Both the position numbers and the translations under genes were made by a program. The notes under the pieces are model-generated. The model worked only from the letters and a program-made list of their open reading frames with translations. It did not search any database and was not told the DNA's origin. 64,000 bases of DNA from Amoebidium appalachense (lineage: Eukaryota; Ichthyosporea), in assembly GCA_963693365.1 (NCBI GenBank), contig CAVNZM010000001.1:20956001-21020000 (forward strand), in the 5' to 3' direction. Each line of letters starts with the position of its first letter. The first letter of the stretch is position 1. Positions 10,318-37,452 of the stretch are shown piece after piece.

Positions 10318-11225
10318 ACGAATGGGGCATATGTTTCAAATGGATGAGCGACCGTCGGGTGGAGAGTGCAGGCAGGTGTCTTCGGTTAATAAGGGATGTG
10401 TATCTTGCTAATCTTTCTAATACTGTACACCTAAACAACCGTCTTAGTATATTTCGCACATATATTCGCCCTTTGTCTGAATACGGGTTGCCCTTACTAG
10501 CTATGGCACCGTCTGATACTGGATAACTTCCTCCAATCAATAGATGATTTCCACTACACAACTTGTACGTTTCTCACTGGTCTTTCCACACCTATCCCTA
10601 GACGCCTTTTTGAATCTCTCTACGCACTCACCAACCACCATCACAACGCGTACACGAATTAGCACTTAATTTCACGAGCACATCACCCGCCTGTCCGCTT
10701 GTGCCCCGGACCACCCGCTCTTCCGGCTACACGCATCCCCGCCGGACTCGCCTCTCTACCTCTTCCCTTCCACTTCGTCTCTGCCCATTGTCGAGCGTTA
10801 TGCGGAATGGCTAGCGACCCCACCCGGTCCGGAGGTACGGCTAGATCATACTGTGAATATGAATAGTTTCAAGTCTATGGCTGATAGATATCTTTTTACT
10901 CTACGTGTTGAGTCACTTCCTGTGTTAGGACCGCAAAAACACCAACTACTAGTAGCCTATATGGCGGATACGGTTAGAGAGTCTCGTTCGTACATAGATT
11001 CGTTTATTCGTAATGTGGTGTGGTGTAAAAACGCAAAGATGAATATGGCTTGGCGGTGTAATCTGTTTCTGGTGCACGTGTCTCCTGCTCGTATGTGTAA
11101 CATGTATGGGGGGCGGTTTACTCGCGGATGCATATCTATCAATAAGTGTAACCTGTTAGCTAACGTTATAGAACCGGAGGTTATTGGCGGTTTTATTCTC
11201 TTTTCTCCCTCTCTTCCTCAATAAA
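10318..11225 (+). pseudogene. LINE reverse transcriptase C-terminal remnant
   Basis: Three frames together encode the end of a non-LTR retrotransposon ORF2. About 10341-10526 holds RLSIFRTYIRPLSEYGLPLL, the conserved block after the RT palm. The frame shifts near 10523 (LDNFLQSIDDFHYTTCTFLT) and again after the stop near 10660, then runs RLSACAPDHPLFRLHASPPD through MADRYLFTLRVESLPVLGP to the stop at 11224. AATAAA overlaps the stop (11220-11225). It abuts the right LTR exactly, so the copia element landed in it or recombined at this point. A related remnant is at 45.1-46.3 kb. Confidence 0.75.
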
Positions 11226-11642
11226 TCCGTTTTAAAATGACTATGCTAGATCATCTTATTAATGCTGCACAGTACTAGATTGTGATACGGCCGCGGTGCC
11301 TTAACTTGAACTTTCTTTTGGAGCTACCGATGCTAGCCTCTGCTTACCCATAATATGTAATAGGGGTGTCGTATACTACGATGGCGCCAAGTGTTGCCTA
11401 GCATGTACCGTATGTCACTAGCTGCATTTGATTGACTGCGCTGGAAAACGCAGTAGGACGTCGAGTGTGGCTGGGCCCCCGACAGTGTCCACACAATAAA
11501 AAGTGTGTAAACCCTTACGTAACTCCGGCGGGCCGGAGCCAGCAAACTCCAAACTCGAACATCGAATTGTTGCTTAGCAAATCCCCCCTGTTTTGAAATT
11601 CGGCTAAAGCTGGTTGGTATATGTAGGATCGCGGTGCACCTA
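11226..11642. other. Unannotated spacer
   Basis: Mixed-composition sequence without a convincing ORF, RNA gene or repeat. It ends at the TA dinucleotide that flanks the next element. Confidence 0.4.
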
Positions 11643-12697
11643 CAGTAAACCGCTCGAATTTGGGACTCTTTTCGCGTCATCGCTGAAACGAGCGCTTATG
11701 GGTAGCTATTTTTAGCTTTTTTCTGGAACATTCGAGCATCCCCAGCAAGCCCTGGCACATGGCTACCCCAGTATATAAGCGCTGAGGTTCATAAAACACG
11801 TTTCCGACGACTTAGACACGTGAATGTAGCCTAGGGTATCATCTTGCAAAATTCATTCTGAATTCAAAATGCATTTTTATTTGGGACACGTGTTGCATAG
11901 ACGTATATGCAGACGAACATGCTGACGCACATGCACCAGCTGGGTGTGGTCTCGCTGTTCCTTTCACCGTTGCCCACCCCTGGGGCCTTCTCTAGCTTTC
12001 AAACCAGTCTGTACACTCAACGAGGCTTCAAGGGTGCCTGTTTTGCAAAATAAACTGAACACATCATACAACCTATTGCCTGTGACTAAAGACGTCGTTC
12101 TGTACTACAAGTGCAACCTACACACGCATGCTCGTTCCTGTACTGTTAGCATACCTCTACATCTGTCCGGGGTATGGATACTGATAAAACGGGTACTTCC
12201 CTGTAAGAATAAATATTATGCTTCACGTGCTCTGCAGCTAAATCACATCGCTCTTCATGTGTCTTATTTTTGTGTTCTAGAAACGCTGCCTCTATCTCCT
12301 CTGCTGTGGGCTTGCGCCTTTTCTGCCCTTGTGCACTCATGTTGGGAACCCCATTCTGTCTGTGGGGCAAGGGTGTGTGATAAATGGGCAGTAAAAGTAC
12401 AAAGCATATGAAAGATGTGAGGCTACGTGAGAGGAAATCCTTAGAGTGAGGATGAGGAGTTCCTATGTTTTCGAAAGAGGATGTGCTTTGCTCTGCTGTG
12501 GTGCCGTTGGTAGAAAACGGCCCTTTATTTTCAAACTTGGCTGCCGGGTTGGGCAGCCAACCAGACACGCTGGCATTCAAAAAGGACGGGAAAAACGTAA
12601 TAATGGACCCAAGTCCGGGTGATGCGCCGAGGGCCAATTAAAAGTGTCCCAAATTTATGACGGGATTCAAATCGTCCCAAATTCGAGCGGTTTACTG
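11643..12697. mobile_element. pogo/Tigger-like TIR element, 1,055 bp
   Basis: The ends are perfect 23-bp inverted repeats (11643-11665 and 12675-12697) beginning CAGTAAACCGCTCG, flanked on both sides by TA. A CAGT...ACTG terminus with TA target duplication is the signature of pogo/Tigger-type Tc1/mariner elements. Near the right end the inner part of the TIR is partly repeated (GTCCCAAATTTATGACGGGA). No transposase domain is visible inside, so it looks non-autonomous. A second element of the same class is at 41585-42115. Confidence 0.8.
12146..12340 (-). CDS. Small ORF inside the TIR element
   Basis: A 64-codon minus frame begins MSAQGQKRRKPTAEEIEAAF and ends SIPRTDVEVC. The basic start and helical Glu/Ala-rich region could be a fragment of a DNA-binding domain, but I cannot match it to a pogo transposase. 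It could equally be chance. Confidence 0.2.
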   Translation of the reverse strand: MSAQGQKRRKPTAEEIEAAFLEHKNKTHEERCDLAAEHVKHNIYSYREVPVLSVSIPRTDVEVC

Positions 12698-12900
12698 TAG
12701 CGATTGGCTACATATCAAACAAAAATGAATGTCAATCCGCACAGAGCCAATCAGACGTAATTTATTTCATACGTAATTCCAGGGGTAATCATTGGGTCGC
12801 AGTTTGTCGCAGTTTCTTCGTCATCTGTCGCATAATCTTGTGACGTCATTGGGTCCATGTGGCGAACGATCAGATTCGCTCTAGAGTAGTGAGCCGCTTT

Positions 12901-13035
12901 GCGTTGATCTAAATATCTATATTCTTAAATTTACGTATAAAACTTCCGCAATCCGAGCGATCTGTTAAATTTTTAAAGTTTGCATAAAATCTAGATTGAT
13001 TTCGACCCTCTTCCAGATGGGCGCATGTGGAAGAA

Positions 13036-13067
<32 letters not shown>

Positions 13068-13251
13068 CTTCCAGATGTCTAGGATAAGACGATTGGTTCT
13101 TGGAACTCGCCTAAACATCTCTTATCCAATAGAATTGCGATCTACGATCTAGATAATTCAGTTTCTAAACTGCTCTACGCGAATCGAGCAGACTTTTAGA
13201 TATTTAGAGAACGGTTCTCTAAATTTGCCCAGTATTTATTTAGATCAACGC
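12901..13251. repeat. Fold-back (MITE-like) element with a G-run in the middle
   Basis: GCGTTGATCTAAATA at 12901-12915 is exactly inverted at 13237-13251, and imperfect pairing extends outward (GCCGCTTT against GCGGATTC). The interior is AT-rich apart from a ~30-nt G run at 13037-13066, which is itself bracketed by CTTCCAGATG phrases. No coding capacity. Confidence 0.55.
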
Positions 13252-13807
13252 GAATCCGCTCAGTCTTTTGGCCCTCCCTTAGTGTAGACCTGCGAAGCAC
13301 GTGACTTTTGTTGTGAAGCGGAGTCCTAAACTTAAGTTTACCAATAGTTACGTTATAGAAAGTTTTAGAAAAGTTAGACCAATGGTTTAAAAGTTATAGC
13401 GTTTTTATGAGGTTTTTTCAATTGCCGTTGCTCGGGCCCAGTCAGAAAGCCGCAAATCGGACCAAAAAAGGCGTTTTGACCTTTCAGATTTACGATTGGC
13501 TGTTTGACTTTGGGGTTTGCTGCCGGAGCCTATCATAAACAATATTACTGCTATTAGTAAACCACGGATGATGTCACACACGCACACGCACGCAGACACA
13601 GTCGCAGACACGCACCAGCAGTTGCACACACACACGGCATACGAAGACACACATTTGGATTGACAATAGATATAAAACACTATGAACCGTTGAAAAGGAC
13701 CACAGAAACCCCATGTCATCTATCTGCAGGCACACAATCAGTTCGTGGTGCCAACACCACACACAATCAATGAGTCAGACAAGCCACGAGTCGGGCTATG
13801 TTTCGTC

Positions 13808-13813
13808 TTTATT
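13808..13813 (-). terminator. Polyadenylation signal of the RPA34-like gene
   Basis: AATAAA on the minus strand lies 60 bases past the stop codon of the gene ending at 13873. Confidence 0.55.
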
Positions 13814-13872
13814 CCTACATTCTATTCATTAGCCAGCAGCCAACTATGTACACAACAAACACCCAGCTAGCA

Positions 13873-14488
13873 CTACTCTTTCTTTTGCTTCTTCGCACTC
13901 TTCGGCTTCTTGGCCGACTCCGACACCTCGGCACTCTCCGATGTTGTCCGCTTACGGCTCTTTGCCGTTTCCTCCTCTCCCTCCCCCTGCTCCTTCTTCA
14001 CCTTTTTACTCTTTTTCTTGGGTGCTTCCTCCACCTCCTCCTTCACCTTCTCTTTTTTGCTCTTTTTGGCGGACTGACTTGCACCCTCCCCAGCCCCTTC
14101 CGTTTTTGCGGTCTTCTTGGTCGATTTTTGGGCTTCCTCGGGTGCCTCGTCCTCCGTGTCCCAATTCTTTTCCGGAACGACTGTTTTCTTCTCCTTTTTC
14201 TCCTTTCCGCCTTTCTTTTTGGTGGACTTCAAATTATCCGCCCCTACGGACACCACTGGTTTTCCAGCCCCAAACGGCTTCCATCTCTGTTTTAGGCCCT
14301 TTGGTTGTGAGATGTCTGGGCGTGGGTATGCAACTTGTTGCGGGTCTGGCACGTCAAATGCACGCGTGACCTCAAACTCTTTGGCAAAGGCGCTCCCTGT
14401 GTGTGTGTGCGTGCGTGCATGTGTGTGTGTGCGTGTGTGCGCTCTTGCGTGGTGCGTGTATAGAGCCTGAAATAGAGGGTGATGCATG

Positions 14489-14557
<69 letters not shown>

Positions 14558-14585
14558 TGGCATGCATGTGTGGGGGTGATGCATG

Positions 14586-14671
<86 letters not shown>

Positions 14672-14944
14672 ATGCGGGATGATACATTTTGTCAGTGGCA
14701 CTAACAAGCACGAACAACCGCCCAAAGGCAGGATGTCACACAGAAATGGATGGCCTCTACCTGTGCGGATTTGCCCCCTACCCTACCCATATGTACCACC
14801 CACCGCTTTGTAAACATGCGTGCCAAAAAACAAAAAAACATATCACGGTATGCACAATTCGGATACCTCCTTCCCCTTCAAAGCACTATAATCTGTACAC
14901 TCGCCTTGCCAACTCCTGCCCTGCTTCCTCCTTAGATAGTTTAT

Positions 14945-14989
<45 letters not shown>

Positions 14990-17134
14990 ACCACCACCAC
15001 CACCTCCCCCGGTTCCCATTTCCCTGAACAACTTCCCAATACATACCTTGATAATCCCTTCAAAATAAAAATTCTCATATAAGCACCCTTCAATTCAAAA
15101 CACTGGCATCGTCAATAACCAACCCCCCCCCCCCCCCCCCCTTTATGCCGGGGCACTCACCAACCACCATGCCCTCCCCCTCAGCCCCCCACAGACTGAT
15201 GCCCCCCAGAGCCTCCACAGCGCCATCCTCGGGCACAGGGTTGATGGCATGTTTGCCCGACCCATCCACAGTCAGTGTCACGGTGCGCCCTGGGTCTACC
15301 TCTGCACCCTCGAGCTGGCTGGCATCAAACTGCGCGTGTATGTGTATGTGTATGTGTGAGTGTGATGTGAGTGTGAGTGTGAGTGTGAGTGTGAGTGTGA
15401 GTGTGAGTGTGAGTGAGTGAGTGTGTTTGGGGGGAGGGGGGGGGGTTAGCACACAGAGGATTACATATCTCCGTGGAAATACTGCTTATGGGGATGGGGA
15501 CAAGGAAGGAAGGTTGAGGAAGATCGTTGGGGAAAGGGGTAAGGGGGAGGGGGTTCTACAATCCTCCTGATCTCTATTCTGTTATATATGCATGTGTTGT
15601 GTGGTCTGGGTGTAACCGTTCTAAGGTTAGACGTGGGTGGGATAAAGTATGGCTGAACACACCGTATGGCATGAATATCCCCCTCCCACCACCTCGCTCC
15701 CTTCTTTTCCTATCCCCAACACGGCGCAGATTGCACATGATAAATTCTGTGCGTAGCTTGACATATGCAGTAGGCATGGGTAGATATAGTGGGTATAGTG
15801 ACAGAGTAGGCATACATGGTGTGCATTGTCTATCTACATGCTTGTGTGCATTTCATGCGGAGCATGGATGACGCTTGGAAGATGTGGGTAAAATGCACGC
15901 AGTAGAATCAGTGTCACGACCTTCACATGTCTTTGAAGCTCCACGTGCATGCAGGAGAGGAAGGGTCAAGGTACACAGCCACAACACTACAAACAGAGAT
16001 GTGTGTGTGTGTGGGGGGGGGGGGGGGGGGGGGGGGGGGGTGGGGAGGGAGGCGGTAAGAATGTGTCATGGAGTACGAAGTTCACATTCATAACGGACAA
16101 CATAATGCAGAGTGCGAGCCACACAACGAGTATGCACACAAGCATGCAGATACACAATTTACACCATGTATGCAGAGGGGGTGGAGCACGTACATCTACG
16201 GGGACCCTGAACAGCCACAGCTGGGCGTCTCTGATGCGCTTGGGCATGACCTTGCCCTCGAATGTGGCGCGCACATAGCCCTTGGGCACACTCTGGCTGC
16301 AGAAAACAGTTAGCGGCTACAACCAGCCCCACTGGCCTAGGTGAGAGCACATGCGTTTGTGGCCCTATTCTCATTCCCCACCTCCTTTACTGCCGCAAAG
16401 TTCATCTTAGCCCGCTTGCATGCCCTCGTTCTTTCCCCTTCCACCCACAACCACAAAACTAACAAGATGGCATTCTCACCGATACCCCCTCCCCACCCCC
16501 TTTCCCCCCCCCCCCCCCCCCCCCCGCGCACACGCCCTGCCCCACATGCACGCCAGCTGTTCCCCCCTTCACAATTGCAGATTATATGTCAAAGGACAAG
16601 ATAAAGCCTCAATAATGGGCTCCAAGCATTCAACTCCTGCTACACCTGCCCCCCTGTTCTGTGTGCTGTGACCAGACCGTCTCTATCCCCTCTGCCCCTT
16701 CCCCCCCCCCCACCCCTCACCTCCCACCTCCTCTCGGCCCCAATAACCATTCATAGCACAAAAAAACATTTTGGTTCCTCCCTGCTGAGGCCGCACAGCA
16801 CATATGCAAGTATACACACCACAACAACACACCGTCATCAACGCATCAACGGTGTACACCCGCCTTGCCCAAGCACTCACAGGAAGCAAACATCACTAAC
16901 AGCCGATCTTCCATCAATGCCTGCAACAAGCACACACCCAAACCAACATCACAACACATCTCCCACCATCCCCTCCAGTCCCCCAGGGGTTCAGATAGCC
17001 AAATACCGACCTTACGTTGTGTTGTTTTTGGGGGGCCACCACGTCCCCATCATGCTCTTTGCCTGCCTTCTTCTTCTTGGTCACCTGGCCGCCGTTAGAT
17101 GTAAGAAATTAGACATAGGAGTATCTATGAAAGA

Positions 17135-17188
<54 letters not shown>

Positions 17189-17850
17189 CTGTGTAAACGC
17201 CGTTGTGTGCGGGCTTGTCTGCTTGTGCGTCATTGTGGTATATGTGATGTGATAGTAATTGCATCAAGTGTCCCTGTATGTGTGGTTATGTGTACCGTGT
17301 GTGCAGACGTGCACCATGTTTCTGAGGAACATGTATACCCTGCTGCAAGCACTCAACTCTAAAAAGTTCACTTGAGTGCAAGAGTAGCAGGGGCACCACC
17401 AAAAACATGGAGTCCGGGCATGCTTCATAAACAACAACCCACTACACATCGACAGGACTCAACAGACACAAGAAATTATCCACAATTCACGAGTTCTTCT
17501 CTTGCCCCTCCCCTCCCCCCCCCCCCCCCCAAAAAAAAGAAAAAAAAGATTCGGCCCACCACCCCTATCCTGGCTCTCTAAAATTCCCCCAAAAAGCATA
17601 AAGGGCTCGCCGTGTGATATATATCCCCATATTTCCATTCCCTCCCCACGCAAATGGTACCGAGGGGATGGTAGGTGTGTTGGTGTGTGCCAGTTTCACG
17701 CTACAACAGCATTCTCTATAAAAGAAACGACAGAACCAAGAGAGAAGACAAGGACAGGGGGTAGCAGTGGTGATGGTGGTGGTGTTTGGTCGTGGTGGTG
17801 GGGGAAGGGGAGGCAAAGAGGCGAGGAGAAAGGTAGAGAGGGGAAAGAGT

Positions 17851-17884
<34 letters not shown>

Positions 17885-18127
17885 GGGGAAGCACATTCAG
17901 GAAGGCCACACACAGTGCGGATGCAGACGGTTGAAGGGGGGAGGGGAAAGGAAGCGAGAGAAAACGATGGGATGATAGAGAGTACCGCATATAGACTGAG
18001 TGTGAGAAGCGCCAGGAAGAGGCGAGGAATCAAGGCAGAACAACTGGCACAGGATAGCCCGCTTAGCACAGTGCGCAGGCTCTGTTCGGACACTACCCAC
18101 CTTCTTTGCTACTGGCGAGGCCGCCAT
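13873..18127 (-). CDS. RNA polymerase I subunit RPA34/PAF49-like, five exons
   Basis: Exons on the minus strand are 18127-18101, 17084-17016, 16292-16200, 15329-15161 and 14396-13873. All have GT donors and AG acceptors with matching phases (0,0,0,1) and give 293 aa. Exon 1 is only MAASPVAKK. Exon 3 contains RIRDAQLWLFRVP, followed in exon 4 by FDASQLEGAEVDPGRTVTL. This corresponds to the ELWLIQAP...LSGS region that lets this subunit dimerise with RPA49. Exon 5 begins with GLKQRWKPFGAGKPV, matching the family GLRPRF..FG motif, then a ~130-residue Lys/Glu-rich tail as in human PAF49 (CD3EAP). The role in the nucleolar Pol I A49/A34.5 module is by homology of motif order. The introns are rich in (CA)n, C-runs and G-runs. 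The gene is divergent from the Deg protease gene. Confidence 0.8.
14491..14667. repeat. Two (TG)n tracts in RPA34-like intron territory
   Basis: About 33 and 40 TG units are separated by a short segment that repeats GTGATGCATGACTG before each tract. On the sense (minus) strand they read (CA)n upstream of the exon 5 acceptor. Confidence 0.9.
14947..14989. repeat. C homopolymer of about 43 nt
   Basis: An uninterrupted C run followed by (CAC)n. On the transcribed sense strand of the RPA34-like gene it is a G run in intron 4. Confidence 0.9.
15345..15420. repeat. GTGAGT hexanucleotide tract
   Basis: Roughly nine GTGAGT/GTGTGA units lie 20 bases upstream (sense strand) of exon 4 of the RPA34-like gene. 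Before them lies a run of GTATGTGT units. Confidence 0.8.
16057..16150 (-). repeat. Diverged copy of the dispersed poly-C-ended repeat
   Basis: It starts just after a G run at 16013-16040. It shares GAATG.GTCA, AGTACGAAGT.CAC, ACG..CAA, GCAGA.TGC.AGCCA.ACA and GAGTATGCA in order with the copy at 52709. It lies in intron 3 of the RPA34-like gene. Confidence 0.5.
17136..17183. repeat. (TG)n tract, 24 units
   Basis: A pure TG run in intron 1 of the RPA34-like gene, (CA)n on the sense strand, about 50 bases from the exon 2 acceptor. Confidence 0.9.
17850..17883. repeat. G homopolymer of about 34 nt
   Basis: An uninterrupted G run in intron 1 of the RPA34-like gene, set in a purine-rich region (17730-17960). 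Confidence 0.85.
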
Positions 18128-19113
18128 GGTGTAGTAGGCACTGCGCTGAACAGAAGGCAAAACGCAGGTGTATTGTATGAAGGATCTCGAGAGCTATTGG
18201 AAAGAAACTGCACAGATTCGGTGGAAGGGTGGTGAGGTATCCACTATAAAAAGGTTATGGCTACACAGGCTGTGTGGCTTACCCTTGCCTCTGTGACTGC
18301 TGTGTGGAGGAGTGCCCTAGTTTCAAGCAATACTGCACCTATGTCCTATGGCTATTTAGTACACTATGGAAATGCACGTTCTAACCGTTGGCAGTGTGGA
18401 CCCTCAGTACTACAACAAAACATCTATAAACACGTGATTTACGGCACACAACCCTACCTGTGCACACGTGTACAAGTCGCCGAGCTAGTATGTGCCGGCT
18501 GCGGTGCGTGACGTCACATTCTCAGAGCTGGCTTTAGACTTGCCCTCTATAAAGTTAGGTAATGATGCTTTTGTATATTCGGATGGTCTTTGTATCAGAG
18601 AACAGGGGTATAGGTTACGTCATGTATTTAGACTAATCTGGCGTCTTGCGCAAGCTTGACGTGATCTGGCTCACGGCGCTCAGAGATCATTGGCTTTAAG
18701 AGCACTCCCACTCTATGTTTTGATTGGCTAATATGTTTTATTGGTCGCTTTTTCGAACCCAGTGTGCCAGCCAGCTGTCTCTGCCGGAAAGAAAAACAAA
18801 AGCACCCAAGCTGCGAGTGCAGTCGGTGTGTGTGTGAGTGTGTGTGTTCGAGGCAGCCACTTACTTGTGGGAGAGCGTGAAAACAAGCTGAACGTATAGC
18901 CTAGACGCCCACATCCAGCCAATATAGTTTTCCAACTGTCAAGCAGGCAAGCAGCCTTTTCTTTGCTTCTTTTGCACGGTGTTTCCCTCGCGCAGCCACC
19001 GCACCTGGATTCACCTCCCCAACCAAGGAAAATATTTCTGGGGCAGAACAACATTTTACGGGTAGCCAGTCAGTTAAGGCAGGGACAGGTGGCCCATGTT
19101 TTCTGCGCCCGGC
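18128..19113. promoter_or_regulatory. Divergent promoter region (RPA34-like / Deg protease)
   Basis: 986 bases separate the two start codons. Three ATTGG (reverse CCAAT) boxes cluster at 18689, 18723 and 18740, and a TATAAA occurs at 18548-18553. The middle is mixed sequence free of the microsatellites that fill the introns, as expected for a constrained regulatory region. An 85-codon plus frame at 18257-18511 is not supported as a gene. Confidence 0.5.
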
Positions 19114-35433
<16,320 letters not shown>

Positions 35434-36330
35434 TATCTAAGTTGGATGCCACGGTCAAAGTTGGCATGTACCTTGGATATGACCTCCAGTCTCACTGCCA
35501 CAGGATCTTCAACACCACCACCCATCGTGTTAGTCTCTTCCGTGACGTGATTTTCGACGAATCAGCTTACATGCCCTCGGTGGTCTCCCCGGCCCTGCTG
35601 TCCCCCTCCGTCTCTGATGACTCGTCGCCCCCGTCGACACCGATGATGAAGTCTCCCTGGTTGATTCGGAAACCGTCCCATGCTGTTGTGGCTCCTCCCT
35701 CCCCACCCCCCACCGGCCCCCCTCCCCCCTTCCCCGGGCAGCCCAATGCCGATGCTCCTGCCCCCGTTCCTGGCAACGTCACGCCCATCCGTCCAGCCTC
35801 CCCTGTTGATTTCCACTCGGCACCGTCCAGCCCTGTGGCTCCTCCACCTCCAGTCCCGGGCTTCCAAGTCCCCCCTCAGCCTCCGACCGTGCCCTCTCCG
35901 CGTCGTTCTGCCCGTCTGCAAGGCAAGGTCGGCCTTCAAGCCACCACGGCTCTGCCTGTGCCCCCCGGACCCCCCATCAACGTCGACCAGCTGCCCAAAC
36001 TCGTCCGTCAACTGTGCCACGGCCCCAATGGTTACCAAGTTAAGTCGGCCCTCACTGCCGAGTATCAAGCCTTCATCGACAAGGGTATCTTCGAACTGGT
36101 CGACCCTCCCTAATATCGTCGGTTTCAAGTGGATTGTGTCCGAGAAAACTCTCAACTCTGCCAGTGACACCAAGATCAAGGCCCGTGGTGTTGCACAAGG
36201 CTTCAGTCAGGAATATGGCGTTGACTATGAGTTGACTGAGAGCCCCGTCATCCGTCCTGCTGCCCTCCGTGCCCTTCTTGCCCTTGCTGTTGTTGAGGGT
36301 CATGACATCCGTCAACTTGACGTCTCTGAA
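35434..36330 (+). pseudogene. pol: Second copia pol fragment, truncated at both ends
   Basis: It begins inside the integrase C-terminus (KLDATVKVGMYLGYD, RVSLFRDVIFDES) and runs through the proline-rich linker (NVTPIRPASPVDFHSAPSSP), which aligns with 6840-6900. It then runs into the RT start (LTAEYQAFIDKGIFELVDPP). A frame change near 36110 leads to FKWIVSEKTLNSASDTKIKA and EYGVDYELTESPVI, and similarity stops after DIRQLDVS, in the middle of the RT palm. It is a different copy from the 3.2-10.3 kb element (many substitutions). No LTR is nearby. Confidence 0.85.
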
Positions 36331-36376
36331 ATTTTATACAAGTATTCGGACACGGACAGGGAAAGCAGAGACACGT

Positions 36377-36630
36377 GGCGCAACAGGACCGTCAGAGAAT
36401 GTGAGGTCGCCGTGGCGGGCGCCTGTGCTGCAGTACAGGGCAGGATGCGTGTCTGTCATTCAACCTCAGTCCCCCCTCCCTCCCCCCTCCTGCCCTCCTC
36501 CCCTCGAGCTCCCCCCTCCCCTCCCCCCCCCCGTACTTTCCTAAAAAACAAAAAAAGACGCGCGCGCACACACTCGCACACACACACACACATACATACA
36601 TACACGTACGCACACACACACACGAACTTA
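36377..36630 (+). repeat. Inverted partial copy of zinc-repeat gene exon 1 and intron 1
   Basis: From TGGCGCAACAGGACCGTC through the C-rich tract to CACGAACTTACG this is the reverse complement of about 43395-43690. The part before GGGCAGG encodes WRNRTVRECEVAVAGACAAV as in the gene, but the donor GTGTGT has become ATGCGT. It is fused on its left to the copia fragment. Confidence 0.8.
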
Positions 36631-36653
36631 CGAACACGCGTGCACATACCTGG

Positions 36654-36938
36654 CCCAGCTCCTAAGGGCCCGCACCACCAAGGCCAACCCCTCCTACCTC
36701 CTGCACCAACCTGTTCCCTGGGCTCGGCTGTTTGTGGCCCGTCCACGGACACATTTGTCTTTCGATCCGGGTCGATCCAGCAAACGAACGGGTCGGGCCT
36801 GACCTCCGGCTCAATGCTGATAGTGAGTGGGCTGAACTCGGGCAGCCTGGACTCGAGCGTGTGCGGGGCACCAGGGCTGGGCACATAGGCAGGCTGCATC
36901 TGCGGGGGGGGCTGGCTCACGGTGGTGCCGGCAAACAT
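36654..36938 (-). pseudogene. Orphan exon-like frame, probably a gene remnant
   Basis: On the minus strand an ATG at 36938 opens MFAGTTVSQPPPQMQPAYVP...LPEFSPLTISIEPEVRPDPF...FVCWIDPDRKTNVSVDGPQ. Possible donors follow at GGAACAG/GTTGGT and GGCCAG/GTATGT (36654). The composition is protein-like, but the expected downstream exons are replaced by the inverted copy of another gene's first exon. It may be a truncated gene; no family is recognised. Confidence 0.35.
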
Positions 36939-37148
36939 CCCTCAGGTGGCGGGGGCAGAGGCACTGCCCCTGCAGCAGGCAGGCAAAGAAAAGGCCCAGG
37001 CAACAGGGGGACAGCAGCAGGATGACAGTGACAGCGTGCTATCGGTGAGGCATAAGGGACAAAGCGATGGGATGCAGGAGCGGTGGCTGGGGTGTGCGGT
37101 GCGAATGATTGTCAAATGTGCGTGGAAAGGGTGTTGTTTTTGAATGTT

Positions 37149-37202
37149 CAAATCAAGGCCTCCTAAATAGCACACCTATTTAGGAGGCCTTGGTTCAAAT
37201 CC
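37149..37202. other. Strong hairpin with B-box-like arm
   Basis: AATCAAGGCCTCCTAAATAG and CTATTTAGGAGGCCTTGGTT form a ~17-20 bp near-perfect stem with a 5-nt loop. GGTTCAAATCC (37192-37202) fits the Pol III B-box pattern. I do not see a cloverleaf or A box, so it is not called a tRNA. Confidence 0.5.
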
Positions 37203-37452
37203 GAAGCCGTGTTACCTCATGATCAGATGTTGCGATGATCACATGTACCAGCCTGATCTTTGATAATTATAATTGGGGGAAATATGTGCTCTTAAAACTT
37301 TTAAGTTGTAGCGACTTTAATATAATCTTAAGCAGCTTTTTGATTGGCTCCCTGGATGTGTCGCCTAGACCTACTCTCACTGACAGGGGCACCTGTAACA
37401 GTTTTTGCCGGGCTGAGTACTGCGGCTTTTTATGTAGTCATTTTTGCCCCTT

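Noticed and set aside
18257-18511. 85-aa ORF MATQAVWLTL...
   Set aside because: It lies in the shared promoter region, has no recognisable domain or splice continuation, and is short enough to occur by chance.
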